Positions 1 to 7,309 of a stretch of 32,365 nt of DNA are shown here, piece after piece. The notes under the pieces are model-generated. The model was not told the DNA's origin and ran no database searches. It saw nothing but the letters and a program-made list of their open reading frames with translations. The DNA comes from Chloroflexi bacterium ADurb.Bin180 (GTDB lineage: Bacteria > Chloroflexota > Anaerolineae > UBA2200): contig MWCV01000028.1 in assembly GCA_002070215.1 (NCBI GenBank), forward strand, positions 1 to 32,365, written 5' to 3'. A program made the translations under genes and the position numbers. Position 1 is the stretch's first letter. Every line of letters begins with the position of its first letter.

Positions 1-138
1 CAGGGTGCACTGTCCGGCCAGGGAAGTCAGTCGGCGTGGTGGCTCCTGGCGCTGATCTTGGGTCTGCTGGGCGCGGCCTTTGGCACGGCCACGCTGCTCA
101 TCTGGAAGGCCTTTGGCCCAACTCTAAAGCAAGGGTAG
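1..138 (+). CDS. C-terminal end of a membrane protein (5' truncated)
   Basis: An open frame enters the window at base 1 and ends at TAG (136-138), giving 45 residues. They hold one strongly hydrophobic segment (about residues 13-37, beginning WWLLALILGLL) followed by a short basic tail ending LKQG. This looks like the last transmembrane helix and cytoplasmic tail of a membrane protein whose start lies outside the window. The family cannot be named from this fragment. An open frame with a clear membrane segment supports it being real. Confidence 0.55.
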   Translation, partial: QGALSGQGSQSAWWLLALILGLLGAAFGTATLLIWKAFGPTLKQG

Positions 139-190
139 GAGCACAGGGCCGAGTGCTGCTCAGTTGAAGCGGTGAAGCGCCGGCAACCTC

Positions 191-799
191 TCAGGGTGTG
201 ACGCGCGCCCCGCACTTTTCGCAAAAGCTGCCGCCGGGGATGAGAGGGGCTCCGCACTTGGGGCAGGTGGCGGCAGCGGCCAGCGACGCGCCACAGCCAT
301 CACAGAAACGAGCTCCAGGGCGAACCACAGCGCCACAGGCCTTACAGGTAGCTCCGGGGACATCCACCCGGCCGGGGGCAGGGGGAGGCGTGTAGCCGGT
401 TGCGGCCGCTGCGGCTGGTGGAGGCGAGGAAGCGGCCTGGACACCTGGCGTTGGAGGAGCGGGCGCGGCACCGGGCTGGGCTGCGGCTGCGGCGAACTGG
501 GCGACCATTTCCCGGCAGTCCTTCATGGCTCCTTCCCAGACCGTAGTCCACACAGGAAAGCGAAAATTGAACTCGACCGCGATGGCGTTGCCTGCCTGGG
601 ACGTGAAGGTCACCACCAGGTCGCGATAGCCGCCCTTGGTACTCTCCAGAAGCAGCGACAGGGCCTTGCTGCCGCGAGAAGCAGTGAGGGTGGTGTAAGG
701 GGACTGGGACTCGATCTTGTACTCGTGGGCATACAGGGTGCCCAGGAGGCTCTGCCAGACATCGGGGGCCTGACCGTAGACCGTGACATTCACCTTCAT
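191..799 (-). CDS. Double zinc-ribbon protein with an N-terminal alpha/beta domain
   Basis: The 202-residue protein starts at ATG (799-797) six bases after GGGAGG. Residues 1-105 form a compact domain of unknown family, with alternating hydrophobic strands and a helix holding the WEGAMKDCREMVAQF stretch. A Pro/Ala-rich linker follows (about 106-148). The C-terminus carries two CxxC...CxxC zinc ribbons (CKACG...CDGCG and CPKCG...CEKCG), typical of DZANK/zinc-ribbon regulatory tails. Such ribbons usually mediate protein or nucleic-acid contacts; the actual role is unknown. No signal peptide is seen, so it is probably cytoplasmic. It is divergent from the exporter gene at 1024 and has its own promoter-like sequence. 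Confidence 0.8.
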   Translation of the reverse strand: MKVNVTVYGQAPDVWQSLLGTLYAHEYKIESQSPYTTLTASRGSKALSLLLESTKGGYRDLVVTFTSQAGNAIAVEFNFRFPVWTTVWEGAMKDCREMVAQFAAAAAQPGAAPAPPTPGVQAASSPPPAAAAATGYTPPPAPGRVDVPGATCKACGAVVRPGARFCDGCGASLAAAATCPKCGAPLIPGGSFCEKCGARVTP

Positions 800-876
800 T
801 GCACACCTCCCGACAAAGGGGTGACCGCGTGGAAGGAACGCCTGGTGGGATGCGGTGATACACCGGCACCGCTGCT

Positions 877-905
877 ATGTTACGGCAGCCGGGGTAGAGA
901 TGCAA
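877..905 (-). promoter_or_regulatory. Sigma-70-like promoter for the zinc-ribbon gene
   Basis: Read on the minus strand, TTGCAT (905-900) and TAACAT (882-877) are separated by exactly 17 bases. Transcription would start near 870, leaving a leader of about 70 bases before the ATG at 799. The rest of the 800-1023 intergenic stretch shows nothing else I can name. Confidence 0.5.
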
Positions 906-1023
906 ATCCATAAGCCGAGCGCAGGCCGGTCCGACTGGGGGCGGCGGGGGGGTTCTCGCCGGGAAGAGAACTGGCTGAACCCACGGCGGCAGCAGAGACA
1001 GCAAAAAGACGAGGGCTGACGGG

Positions 1024-1965
1024 ATGGGGACACGCAGAGCAGACCTGGGACGAGGCTACGCTGTGGCACTGGCCAGCGCGGCAGTGCTATCGCTCACGGC
1101 CATCTTTATCCGCTACCTGACGGTCAATTCGAACTTGCCGGCGTTGGTGCTGGCTTTCTGGCGCGAGATACTCGTGGCCCTGTGTCTGGGGGCCGTGCTG
1201 GCCGTCGGTAGACCAGCGCTGCTGCGTGTGCGGTGGGAGCAACTGAGGTTCTTGCTGGCCTACGGTGTAGTGCTGGCGACCTTTAACGCGTTGTGGACGG
1301 TATCGGTGGCGCTGAATGGCGCGGCGGTAGCCACGGTGATCGCCTACAGTTCTGCTGCCTTCACTGCCCTGCTCGGCTGGTGGCTCTTGCGCGAGTCGCT
1401 GGGTCCGGGCAAGGTAGCCGCGGTGGCGCTGTGCCTGTGTGGCTGCGTGGTGGTCTCGGGGGCCTGGCAGGCTTCGGCCTGGCAGGGCAATGCGTTGGGA
1501 GTGGCTACGGGGCTGCTTTCCGGGCTGGCCTATTCGGTCTACAGTCTGATGGGGCGGCGGGCGGCGCAGATGGGAATCAGCCCCTGGACGGCGCTGCTCT
1601 ACACCTTTGCCTTTGCGGCGCTGTGCATGCTTGCGGTGAACTTGAGCGGCGCTGGTGTGCTGCCGGGGACCGCAGCGAATGCTGCCGGCATCCTCTGGCC
1701 AGAGGGCACTGCACAGGGGTGGGGGTTGCTGCTGGCGTTGGCCGCCGGGCCAACGCTGGTCGGGTACGGATTGTACAATCTGTCCCTGGGCCTGCTCCCC
1801 TCGAGCACGGCGAACCTCCTGGCCACGGTGGAGCTGGTGTTCACGGCCATCGTAGCGTGGTTGGTGTTGGGCGAGAGGTTCACCTGGGCTCAGGTCCTCG
1901 GCAGCGGCTTGATCTGGGCCGGGGTGCTGTGGCTGCGCCTGACCGAGCCGAACGAGAGCAGCTAG
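1024..1965 (+). CDS. EamA/DMT-family membrane transporter
   Basis: The 313-residue protein is almost wholly hydrophobic, with about ten predicted membrane segments arranged as two EamA repeats (roughly residues 12-145 and 158-308). This is the normal length and shape of the drug/metabolite transporter superfamily. Typical features include a Pro/Glu pair late in each repeat (WLLRESLGPGKV and WLVLGERFTWAQ). The family exports small metabolites such as amino acids or nucleosides; the substrate cannot be read from sequence. The ATG at 1024 is the first start in frame with the hydrophobic core; its ribosome binding site is weak (GAGGG further upstream). It is transcribed alone. Confidence 0.9.
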   Translation: MGTRRADLGRGYAVALASAAVLSLTAIFIRYLTVNSNLPALVLAFWREILVALCLGAVLAVGRPALLRVRWEQLRFLLAYGVVLATFNALWTVSVALNGAAVATVIAYSSAAFTALLGWWLLRESLGPGKVAAVALCLCGCVVVSGAWQASAWQGNALGVATGLLSGLAYSVYSLMGRRAAQMGISPWTALLYTFAFAALCMLAVNLSGAGVLPGTAANAAGILWPEGTAQGWGLLLALAAGPTLVGYGLYNLSLGLLPSSTANLLATVELVFTAIVAWLVLGERFTWAQVLGSGLIWAGVLWLRLTEPNESS

Positions 1966-2086
1966 CAGGCACGGCGGCACCACGGTAGACTGCCCGGTGC
2001 AGAAGGGGCGGTCCTGCCTCTGGCTGCAGCCTGGCCGCATGCGCTGCAGACGGGCCAGGCGTCATCGATCCTGCACCCCGTCTCCA

Positions 2087-2114
2087 TCGAAACTCCACAA
2101 CTCTGTGCTAGGAT
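2087..2114 (+). promoter_or_regulatory. Candidate extended -10 promoter for the HtrA-like gene
   Basis: TCGAAA (2087-2092), a 16-base spacer and TAGGAT (2109-2114), preceded by TGC, resemble an extended -10 promoter. Transcription from about 2121 would give a leader of around 218 bases before the ATG at 2339. The -35 match is only moderate. Confidence 0.35.
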
Positions 2115-2248
2115 GGACTTGCCGACTGGGGGTGAACCAACTCACTTCGTGCGGCAAGAGGGTATTCAGACCGACGCGCCAGACGTCTCCCTCACCGCTC
2201 CTTTCCCACCCCGGACGCTGCCAATACAGGGCGAGGTCAACGGCCGGC

Positions 2249-2311
2249 CCGCAGACCAGGCTAGATTGGTCTGCGGAAAAACAGGGGGGCGGGCGGTCCT
2301 TCACCCGCCCC
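2249..2311 (+). promoter_or_regulatory. Two consecutive hairpins in the HtrA-like gene leader
   Basis: The first hairpin has a perfect 10-bp stem (2249-2258 with 2267-2276, CCGCAGACCA) and an 8-base loop. The second has a perfect 8-bp G/C stem (2286-2293 with 2304-2311, GGGGCGGG). Neither is followed by a T-run on the plus strand, so neither is a standard terminator. The second lies 15-16 bases before the AAAGGAG ribosome binding site (2327-2333). The 1966-2338 stretch otherwise holds no convincing gene. A role in post-transcriptional control of the protease is possible but not shown. Confidence 0.45.
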
Positions 2312-2338
2312 TCTCATAGTGGAGCTGAAAGGAGAGCG

Positions 2339-3556
2339 ATGAGACCCAGTTCGATTCGCAAGTGGTCAAACATGTTGTTGCTAGTGTTGGTGTTGAGCCT
2401 CGCGGCGTGCAGCCCGCTTCTGGAGCGGCTGGAGCCGTCGCGGTGGACAACGCCGACGGCAAAAGTCAGGTCGGGCGGCAGTTTGCCCGAGCCGCAGGTG
2501 ACCGTGCAACCGGTTCTGGCGGCGACGAGTTCGCCGGCGACCAGCGCTGCTGACAGTCCGGCCGCTCTACCTGACAAAGGGTTGCTGGCGCAGGAAGAGC
2601 TGCTGGCAGACCTGTACGATGCGGTCAATCCAAGCGTGGTGAACGTGAACATCACCACGAGAACCGGTGCTGGAGCCGGTTCCGGTTTTGTCTATGACGT
2701 GCAAGGCCACATCGTGACCAACAACCACGTGGTGGAGGATGCGACCCAGGTGTATGTGACCTTTGCCGACGGCACAATGGTCAAGGCCAAGGTCCTGGGC
2801 AAGGACCCGGGAAGTGACCTGGCCGTACTGCAGGTAGAGGCGTCGGCCAAAGAACTGGTACCGGTGACCCTGGGCGACTCGGACAACCTCCGAGTCGGTC
2901 AGATGGCCATTGCCATCGGCAACCCGTTTGGTCTGGAGGGCACGATGACCAGCGGCATCATCAGCGCGCTGGGCAGGGTGATGCCTGCCTCCAGCTCGCG
3001 CTACTCGATGGTCGACCTGATTCAGACCGATGCGCCGATCAACCCGGGCAACTCGGGCGGACCGCTACTCGATTCGTCGGGCCGCGTTATCGGCGTGAAC
3101 ACGATGATCTACACCGAGAGCGGCACGTCGTCGGGCGTGGGACTGGCCGTGCCGGTCGCGGCGGTTAAGCGAGTGGTGCCAGCACTGATCAGCGACGGGG
3201 CCTACAAGCACTCGTGGCTGGGGCTGACTGGCATGAGCATCAACCCCTTACTGGCCGAGACGCTGGGGCTGGATGTGACAAAGGGCGTGCTGGTAGAGTC
3301 GGTGGTCAGCGGCGGCCCGGCCGACAAGGCCGGCCTGCGCGGCGGCACGCAGCAGCGTATCGTCGACGGGCAGCCGATGGGTGTGGGGGGCGATATCATC
3401 GTAGCCGTGGACGGCAACCAGGTCCAGAACTTTGACGACGTCGTAGGTTACCTGGCCAGGAGCACCAGGGCCGGGCAGAAGGTCAGCGTCACTGTGCTGC
3501 GTGACGGCAAGCGGCAGACGCTTACCGTGACGCTCGGGGAGCGACCGGACCAGTAG
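2339..3556 (+). CDS. htrA: DegP/HtrA-like serine protease, predicted lipoprotein
   Basis: The 405-residue protein begins at ATG 2339, after AAAGGAG. The frame stays open upstream to 1997, but this start places a lipoprotein signal at the N-terminus (hydrophobic stretch, then LAAC near residues 19-22). A low-complexity linker (to about residue 80) precedes an S1C trypsin-like domain with a visible catalytic triad: His130 (TNNHVV), Asp160 (GSDLAV) and Ser239 (NPGNSGGPL). A single PDZ domain follows (about 290-400). The family degrades or refolds damaged proteins outside the cytoplasmic membrane. One PDZ domain and membrane anchoring fit the DegS/HtrA type. It is a single-gene unit with a terminator behind it. 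Confidence 0.93.
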   Translation: MRPSSIRKWSNMLLLVLVLSLAACSPLLERLEPSRWTTPTAKVRSGGSLPEPQVTVQPVLAATSSPATSAADSPAALPDKGLLAQEELLADLYDAVNPSVVNVNITTRTGAGAGSGFVYDVQGHIVTNNHVVEDATQVYVTFADGTMVKAKVLGKDPGSDLAVLQVEASAKELVPVTLGDSDNLRVGQMAIAIGNPFGLEGTMTSGIISALGRVMPASSSRYSMVDLIQTDAPINPGNSGGPLLDSSGRVIGVNTMIYTESGTSSGVGLAVPVAAVKRVVPALISDGAYKHSWLGLTGMSINPLLAETLGLDVTKGVLVESVVSGGPADKAGLRGGTQQRIVDGQPMGVGGDIIVAVDGNQVQNFDDVVGYLARSTRAGQKVSVTVLRDGKRQTLTVTLGERPDQ

Positions 3557-3580
3557 ACGGCTGAAGACGAAAGCGGCAGT

Positions 3581-3622
3581 ACAGGCCGGGTGAGAAGGAC
3601 TCATCCGGCCTGTTTTGTTGTT
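3581..3622 (+). terminator. Rho-independent terminator after the HtrA-like gene
   Basis: A 13-bp stem (3581-3593 with 3601-3613, one G-T wobble) starting ACAGGCCGG encloses a 7-base loop and is followed by a T-rich tract TTTGTTGTT. It lies 25 bases after the protease stop codon and separates it from the next operon. Confidence 0.85.
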
Positions 3623-3638
3623 CAGCCCCCGAGGGCCG

Positions 3639-3667
3639 TTGCGGGAGCCGGGTTTGTGTGCTAAACT
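3639..3667 (+). promoter_or_regulatory. Promoter of the VOC-methylglyoxal synthase operon
   Basis: TTGCGG (3639-3644) and TAAACT (3662-3667) are 17 bases apart. The predicted start near 3674 lies about 38 bases before the ATG at 3712 and directly downstream of the preceding terminator. Confidence 0.55.
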
Positions 3668-3711
3668 GGCCGTGAGGGTCGTGGTTCTGGCCCGAGAACA
3701 GGGGAGGGAAC

Positions 3712-4080
3712 ATGCACCCGCGAATCGCCGTCGTGAGTCTGTGGGCCGAGGATGTCGAGGCCGAGGCCGAGTTCTACCGCACTGTGCTGGGCCTCAAGGC
3801 GCTCAAGCAGCGCCACGGCAAACCGCATTTTGATGTGGGCGGAGTCCGGCTCGCCATCGTGCAGGGCAGGCCGGTCGATGCAGCGACGCCAACGCCATCA
3901 CGGTTTCCGGTGATCGTACTGGAGGTAGAGGACCTGGACGAGGCCATCGACCGGCTGAAGGAGCACGGTGTGCGGCTGCCCTGGGGCACGGGGCACGATG
4001 CCCGGTCGCGGTGGGTGATGTTCCGCGACCCCGGGGGCAACCTGGTCGAGCTGCTGCAGGAAGAGGGGGATGAGGGATGA
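3712..4080 (+). CDS. VOC-superfamily (glyoxalase/bleomycin-resistance fold) protein
   Basis: The 122-residue protein has the two-module VOC fold: [17 protein letters not shown] near the N-terminus and [14 protein letters not shown] at the C-terminus. The terminal Glu metal ligand (VELLQ) is present. The usual first His ligand in the opening strand is replaced (VVSLW), so canonical glyoxalase I activity is doubtful. Its stop overlaps the start of methylglyoxal synthase by four bases (ATGA), which implies translational coupling. That makes a role in handling methylglyoxal or a related 2-oxoaldehyde an attractive guess. Other VOC members are dioxygenases or binding proteins, so the reaction is left open. 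Confidence 0.88.
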   Translation: MHPRIAVVSLWAEDVEAEAEFYRTVLGLKALKQRHGKPHFDVGGVRLAIVQGRPVDAATPTPSRFPVIVLEVEDLDEAIDRLKEHGVRLPWGTGHDARSRWVMFRDPGGNLVELLQEEGDEG

Positions 4081-4553
4081 CCGATCTCAAGATACCCATC
4101 GGGCGCGACAAAAAGATCGCCCTGGTGGCGCATGACAACAAGAAGAAAGCCCTGCTAGAATGGGCCAAGTTCAATCAGGTGCTGCTGGCCCATCACAAGC
4201 TGTACGCCACAGGCACGACCGGCGAGGTACTGCAGCGCGAGCTGGGGCTCAAGGTGCATCAGTTGCAGAGCGGCCCGTTGGGCGGTGACGAGCAGGTTGG
4301 CTCGATGATCGTCGATGGCAAGGTCGATTTCCTGATCTTTTTCTGGGATCCGCTCGAGCCGCAGCCGCACGACCCGGATGTAAAGGCGCTGCTGCGAATG
4401 GCGGTGGTGTGGAACATCCCCGTGGCCTGCAACAGGGCCACGGCCGACTTTATGATCTCGTCCCCTCTGATGGACGCACCCTACGACCGGCTCGTGCCGG
4501 ACTATTCCGTCTATCGAAGGCGGCCCATCGAGGGATTCGAGGGCGGCAAGTAG
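4077..4553 (+). CDS. mgsA: Methylglyoxal synthase
   Basis: The 158-residue protein matches methylglyoxal synthase along its length. This enzyme converts dihydroxyacetone phosphate to methylglyoxal and phosphate, bypassing lower glycolysis when phosphate is short. The active-site residues fall at the same numbers as in the E. coli enzyme: Asp71 (GPLGGDEQ), Asp91 (FFWDPL), His98 and Asp101 ([10 protein letters not shown]). The phosphate-binding ATGTTGEVL segment is also present. It overlaps the upstream VOC gene by four bases and is followed after 13 bases by a lipoprotein gene. It is cytoplasmic. The identification is firm. Confidence 0.96.
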   Translation: MTDLKIPIGRDKKIALVAHDNKKKALLEWAKFNQVLLAHHKLYATGTTGEVLQRELGLKVHQLQSGPLGGDEQVGSMIVDGKVDFLIFFWDPLEPQPHDPDVKALLRMAVVWNIPVACNRATADFMISSPLMDAPYDRLVPDYSVYRRRPIEGFEGGK

Positions 4554-4566
4554 GGTGGAGGCGCCG

Positions 4567-5097
4567 ATGATACGGCAGAGAGCTCTGATCACGGTTCTGA
4601 CTGCAGCGATGCTGGTGACTGGTTGTGATGCCTGCACGCGCTCGAGCACGCCTACGCCCGAACCCACGGAAGGGTTCGCCATCTACCTCACCGACCCGGA
4701 GATCCGGCCGGAGAACCTGGTGATGCAGAGCCACCTTGGCCTGGCTGAGCAGCCCCTGATCACGGAAGCGGATCTGGTGCAGTATGACTGGGCCAAGCAC
4801 GAGCTGACCTTTGCTGTGTCCGGGTATGAGAAGCTGCACGCAATCAAGCTGCCGACCAGTGGAGTCTCGTTTGTGGTGTGCGTGTCCAAGTCGCCGGTGT
4901 ATGCCGGGGCGTTCTGGCCGGCGTACTCTTCACAGAGCTGGGACGGGATCATCATCGACCCCATCCTGATGACGCTGGACAGACCGGTGGCCAGGATTGA
5001 GCTGGGCTATCCAGGTTCCAGCTTTTACCAGGGTTCGGATCCGCGCGGGGACGAGCGCATCAAGGCGGCCCTGGAAAAGGCCGGCAAGCTCAAGTGA
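4567..5097 (+). CDS. Predicted lipoprotein of unknown function
   Basis: The 176-residue protein starts at ATG 4567, with GGTGGAGG five bases upstream; an in-frame GTG at 4555 overlaps that site and is less likely. A short signal peptide ends in a lipobox (LVTGC, Cys near residue 20), followed by a Thr/Pro-rich spacer. The remainder is a globular domain of about 140 residues with no family I recognise. A pattern such as FVVCVSKSPVYAGAFWPAYS suggests a mostly beta structure. The gene sits inside the mgsA-rlmI operon and overlaps the next gene by four bases (GTGA). Confidence 0.8.
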   Translation: MIRQRALITVLTAAMLVTGCDACTRSSTPTPEPTEGFAIYLTDPEIRPENLVMQSHLGLAEQPLITEADLVQYDWAKHELTFAVSGYEKLHAIKLPTSGVSFVVCVSKSPVYAGAFWPAYSSQSWDGIIIDPILMTLDRPVARIELGYPGSSFYQGSDPRGDERIKAALEKAGKLK

Positions 5098-6335
5098 GTA
5101 TTGCTGAGGCAGCCGCGGTGGTCAGGAACATCGCCCTGCGCGTGACCCCTGAGGCGGAAAGGGCCATTCGCGGCGGGCACCCCTGGTTGTTCGCGAGCTC
5201 GATTCGTGAGCAGAGCCAGCCGGGTCAGGCGGGCGACCTGGCGGTGATCTTTGATCGCAAGGGGCGCTTCCTGGCCGTGGGGCTGCTCGACCCCGAGTCG
5301 ACCGTGCGGGTGCGCATCTTGCAGCGAGGCAACTCGGCACCAATCAACGCGGCCTGGTTCGAGAGGCGAATCGAGGCTGCGGCGGCGATACGGGCGCCGC
5401 TCGTCGCACAGGCAGCGGGTTGGGAGACCACCGGCTACCGCCTGGTGCATGGGGAGAACGACGGCCTACCCGGGCTGGTGGTGGATCGCTACGACCGGAC
5501 GCTGGTGCTCAAGGTCTACACCGCTGCCTGGCTGCCTCATCTGAGCGACGTGCTGGCCGCGCTGGCCGCCGTTCAGGCCAGTGAGCGGGTGGTGCTGCGG
5601 CTCGGGCGCGGCTGCGCAGGGCAGGCCAGCGAGGGATGGGGGCTGAGCGACGGCGCGGTGCTGGCCGGGCCGCCGTTGGAGGGGCCGCTGCTCTTTCGCG
5701 AGAACGGCCTGGAATTCGAGGCCGATGTGGTCCACGGCCAGAAAACGGGGTTCTTCTTTGACCAGAGGGACAACCGGGCCAGGGTGCAAAAGCTGGCCAA
5801 AGGCAAGAGCGTACTCAACCTCTTTGCCTACACCGGCGGCTTTTCAGTGTACGCAGCGCGGGGCGGCGCCAGGTCGGTGCTGAGCCTCGACTCGAGCGCG
5901 CCGGCACTGGAGGCAGCGCAGCGCAACTGGGAAAGAAACAAGGCCAGCTATCTGCCAGGTGCCAGGCACGAGGTGCTGGCCACAGACGCCTTTGCGCAGC
6001 TCGAGCGGATGAAGGAAGGCGGCCGGCGCTTTGGCCTGGTAATCGTCGATCCGCCGGCCTTTGCCCAGGAGCAGTCCCAGGTGAAGCAGGCCCTGAAAGC
6101 CTACGAGCGCCTGTCGATGATGAGTCTGGCCGTGCTGGCGCCTGGCGGCACGTGGGTAATGGCTTCCTGTTCGAGCCGGGTCGATGCGGACGCCTTCTTT
6201 GGCACGGTGCTGCAGGCGGCGCAGAGGGCCGGGAGGCGGGTCACGGAACTCGAGCGAAGCAGGCATGCTCTGGATCACCCCATTGGCTTTCGCGAAGGGG
6301 CCTATCTCAAGTGCCTGTTCGCGCGAGTCGCGTAA
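5094..6335 (+). CDS. rlmI: RlmI-like 23S rRNA (cytosine-5)-methyltransferase family
   Basis: The 413-residue protein starts at a GTG overlapping the upstream stop (GTGA). Residues 10-85 form a PUA-type RNA-binding domain (RAIRGGHPWLFASSI). A class I SAM methyltransferase domain follows, with FFFDQRDNR, the SAM-binding LNLFAYTGGFSVYAA, the VDPPAFA motif and the catalytic-type SCSS motif near the C-terminus. The order and length fit the RlmI family, which methylates a cytosine in 23S rRNA using S-adenosylmethionine. The exact target base cannot be told from sequence. It ends the operon, and the next gene has its own promoter. Confidence 0.9.
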   Translation: MSIAEAAAVVRNIALRVTPEAERAIRGGHPWLFASSIREQSQPGQAGDLAVIFDRKGRFLAVGLLDPESTVRVRILQRGNSAPINAAWFERRIEAAAAIRAPLVAQAAGWETTGYRLVHGENDGLPGLVVDRYDRTLVLKVYTAAWLPHLSDVLAALAAVQASERVVLRLGRGCAGQASEGWGLSDGAVLAGPPLEGPLLFRENGLEFEADVVHGQKTGFFFDQRDNRARVQKLAKGKSVLNLFAYTGGFSVYAARGGARSVLSLDSSAPALEAAQRNWERNKASYLPGARHEVLATDAFAQLERMKEGGRRFGLVIVDPPAFAQEQSQVKQALKAYERLSMMSLAVLAPGGTWVMASCSSRVDADAFFGTVLQAAQRAGRRVTELERSRHALDHPIGFREGAYLKCLFARVA

Positions 6336-6393
6336 CAGCGCAACCTCTCCAAGAGAAGCAGGTGGTCGAGCGTTCAGCGGCGTGCCAGGCCAG

Positions 6394-6421
6394 TTGACCC
6401 TTGATACGAACCGGTTATCAT
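6394..6421 (+). promoter_or_regulatory. Promoter of the expansin gene, placing transcription at the ATG
   Basis: TTGACC (6394-6399), a 16-base spacer and TATCAT (6416-6421) form a near-consensus promoter. The ATG begins at 6429, seven bases after the -10 box, so the transcript would start at or next to the A of the start codon. No ribosome binding site is visible before the ATG, which fits a leaderless mRNA. Confidence 0.6.
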
Positions 6422-6428
6422 TGGCGGC

Positions 6429-7289
6429 ATGGTTCCAGAGACGTTGTGCAAGTGGCTGGCGGCGACGGCCCTGCCCTGGGCAGTGATGACCGTGCTGTTT
6501 TGCCGCACGGCCACGAGCGCGGCACCGGCCAGGTCCAGCGTCTGGCTCCCGCTGGCGGTGAGGGCAGAAGCGACGCCAACCGCAACGTCAACCCCGCTGC
6601 CCAGCCCCACCCCGACGACCACGGCCAGCCCGACCCACGCGCCGACCCCAACCGCCACGGCGACCGTTCCTCCAGCAGAGATCCACCACGGCAGCGCCAC
6701 CTACTATGACGCGACCGGCGGCGGGGCGTGCTCCTTCGATCCTTCGCCCGAGGACCTGATGGTGGCGGCGCTCAACGACCGGTACTATGGGGCAGCGGAC
6801 CTGTGCGGGGCCTATGTGGAGGTGACCGGGCCCAAGGGCGTAGTGGTGGTACGGATTGTGGACCTGTGCCCCGGCTGCCTCAAGGTAGGTCTGGACCTGG
6901 ACCTCAGCCGGCAGGCCTTTGAGGCCATTGCTGACCTGGCCAAGGGCCGCGTGGCCGTGACCTGGCGGGTGGTGAGCCCCGAGCTGGACGGCCCCATTGG
7001 CTATCACTTTGCCGATGGCTCGAGCCAGTGGTGGACGGGTATTCAGGTGCGCAACCACCGCAACCCGGTGTTGAGCCTGGAGTACCGCGATGCAAAGGGC
7101 ACCTGGGTGAACGTGCCGCGCAAGGCGTGGAACTATTTCGTGCAGACGTCGCCAGGCATGGGGCCGGGACCCTACGAGCTGCGGGTGAAGGACATCTATG
7201 GCCACCAGATCAGCGACGCGGGCGTGCCGCTGACGCCCGGCGGGACGGTGCAGGGGAGCGCGCAGTTTCCTGGCGCTGACGCGCACTAG
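6429..7289 (+). CDS. Secreted bacterial expansin (DPBB + CBM63-like domains)
   Basis: The 286-residue protein has a signal peptide (about 1-32), a VWLPLAVR motif (38-45), a Thr/Pro linker (49-82) and a two-domain expansin module. Domain 1 (about 86-183) is a double-psi beta-barrel keeping Thr91, Asp145 and Asp158, which align with Thr12, Asp71 and Asp82 of Bacillus subtilis EXLX1. The Tyr73 position is Cys147 in a CPGC pair, with further Cys at 101 and 126. Domain 2 (about 187-280) is CBM63-like, with the cellulose-binding Trp pair 201-202 (SQWWTGIQVRNH) and Trp234 where EXLX1 has Tyr157. Expansins loosen cellulose without hydrolysis. The length fits a two-domain expansin plus linker. Confidence 0.9.
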   Translation: MVPETLCKWLAATALPWAVMTVLFCRTATSAAPARSSVWLPLAVRAEATPTATSTPLPSPTPTTTASPTHAPTPTATATVPPAEIHHGSATYYDATGGGACSFDPSPEDLMVAALNDRYYGAADLCGAYVEVTGPKGVVVVRIVDLCPGCLKVGLDLDLSRQAFEAIADLAKGRVAVTWRVVSPELDGPIGYHFADGSSQWWTGIQVRNHRNPVLSLEYRDAKGTWVNVPRKAWNYFVQTSPGMGPGPYELRVKDIYGHQISDAGVPLTPGGTVQGSAQFPGADAH

Positions 7290-7309
7290 GAAAGGACGAG
7301 AACGGGACA

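Noticed and set aside
1087-2040. 317-codon frame antisense to the EamA transporter
   Set aside because: Gln/Arg/His-rich with no start signal, whereas the sense protein has ten convincing membrane segments.
2249-2311. Intrinsic terminators before the HtrA gene
   Set aside because: Neither hairpin is followed by a T-run on the plus strand, and they lie inside the presumed leader.
3639-3667. Riboswitch before the VOC-MgsA operon
   Set aside because: Only about 38 bases separate the predicted transcript start from the ATG, too short for a known riboswitch, and no conserved core was seen.
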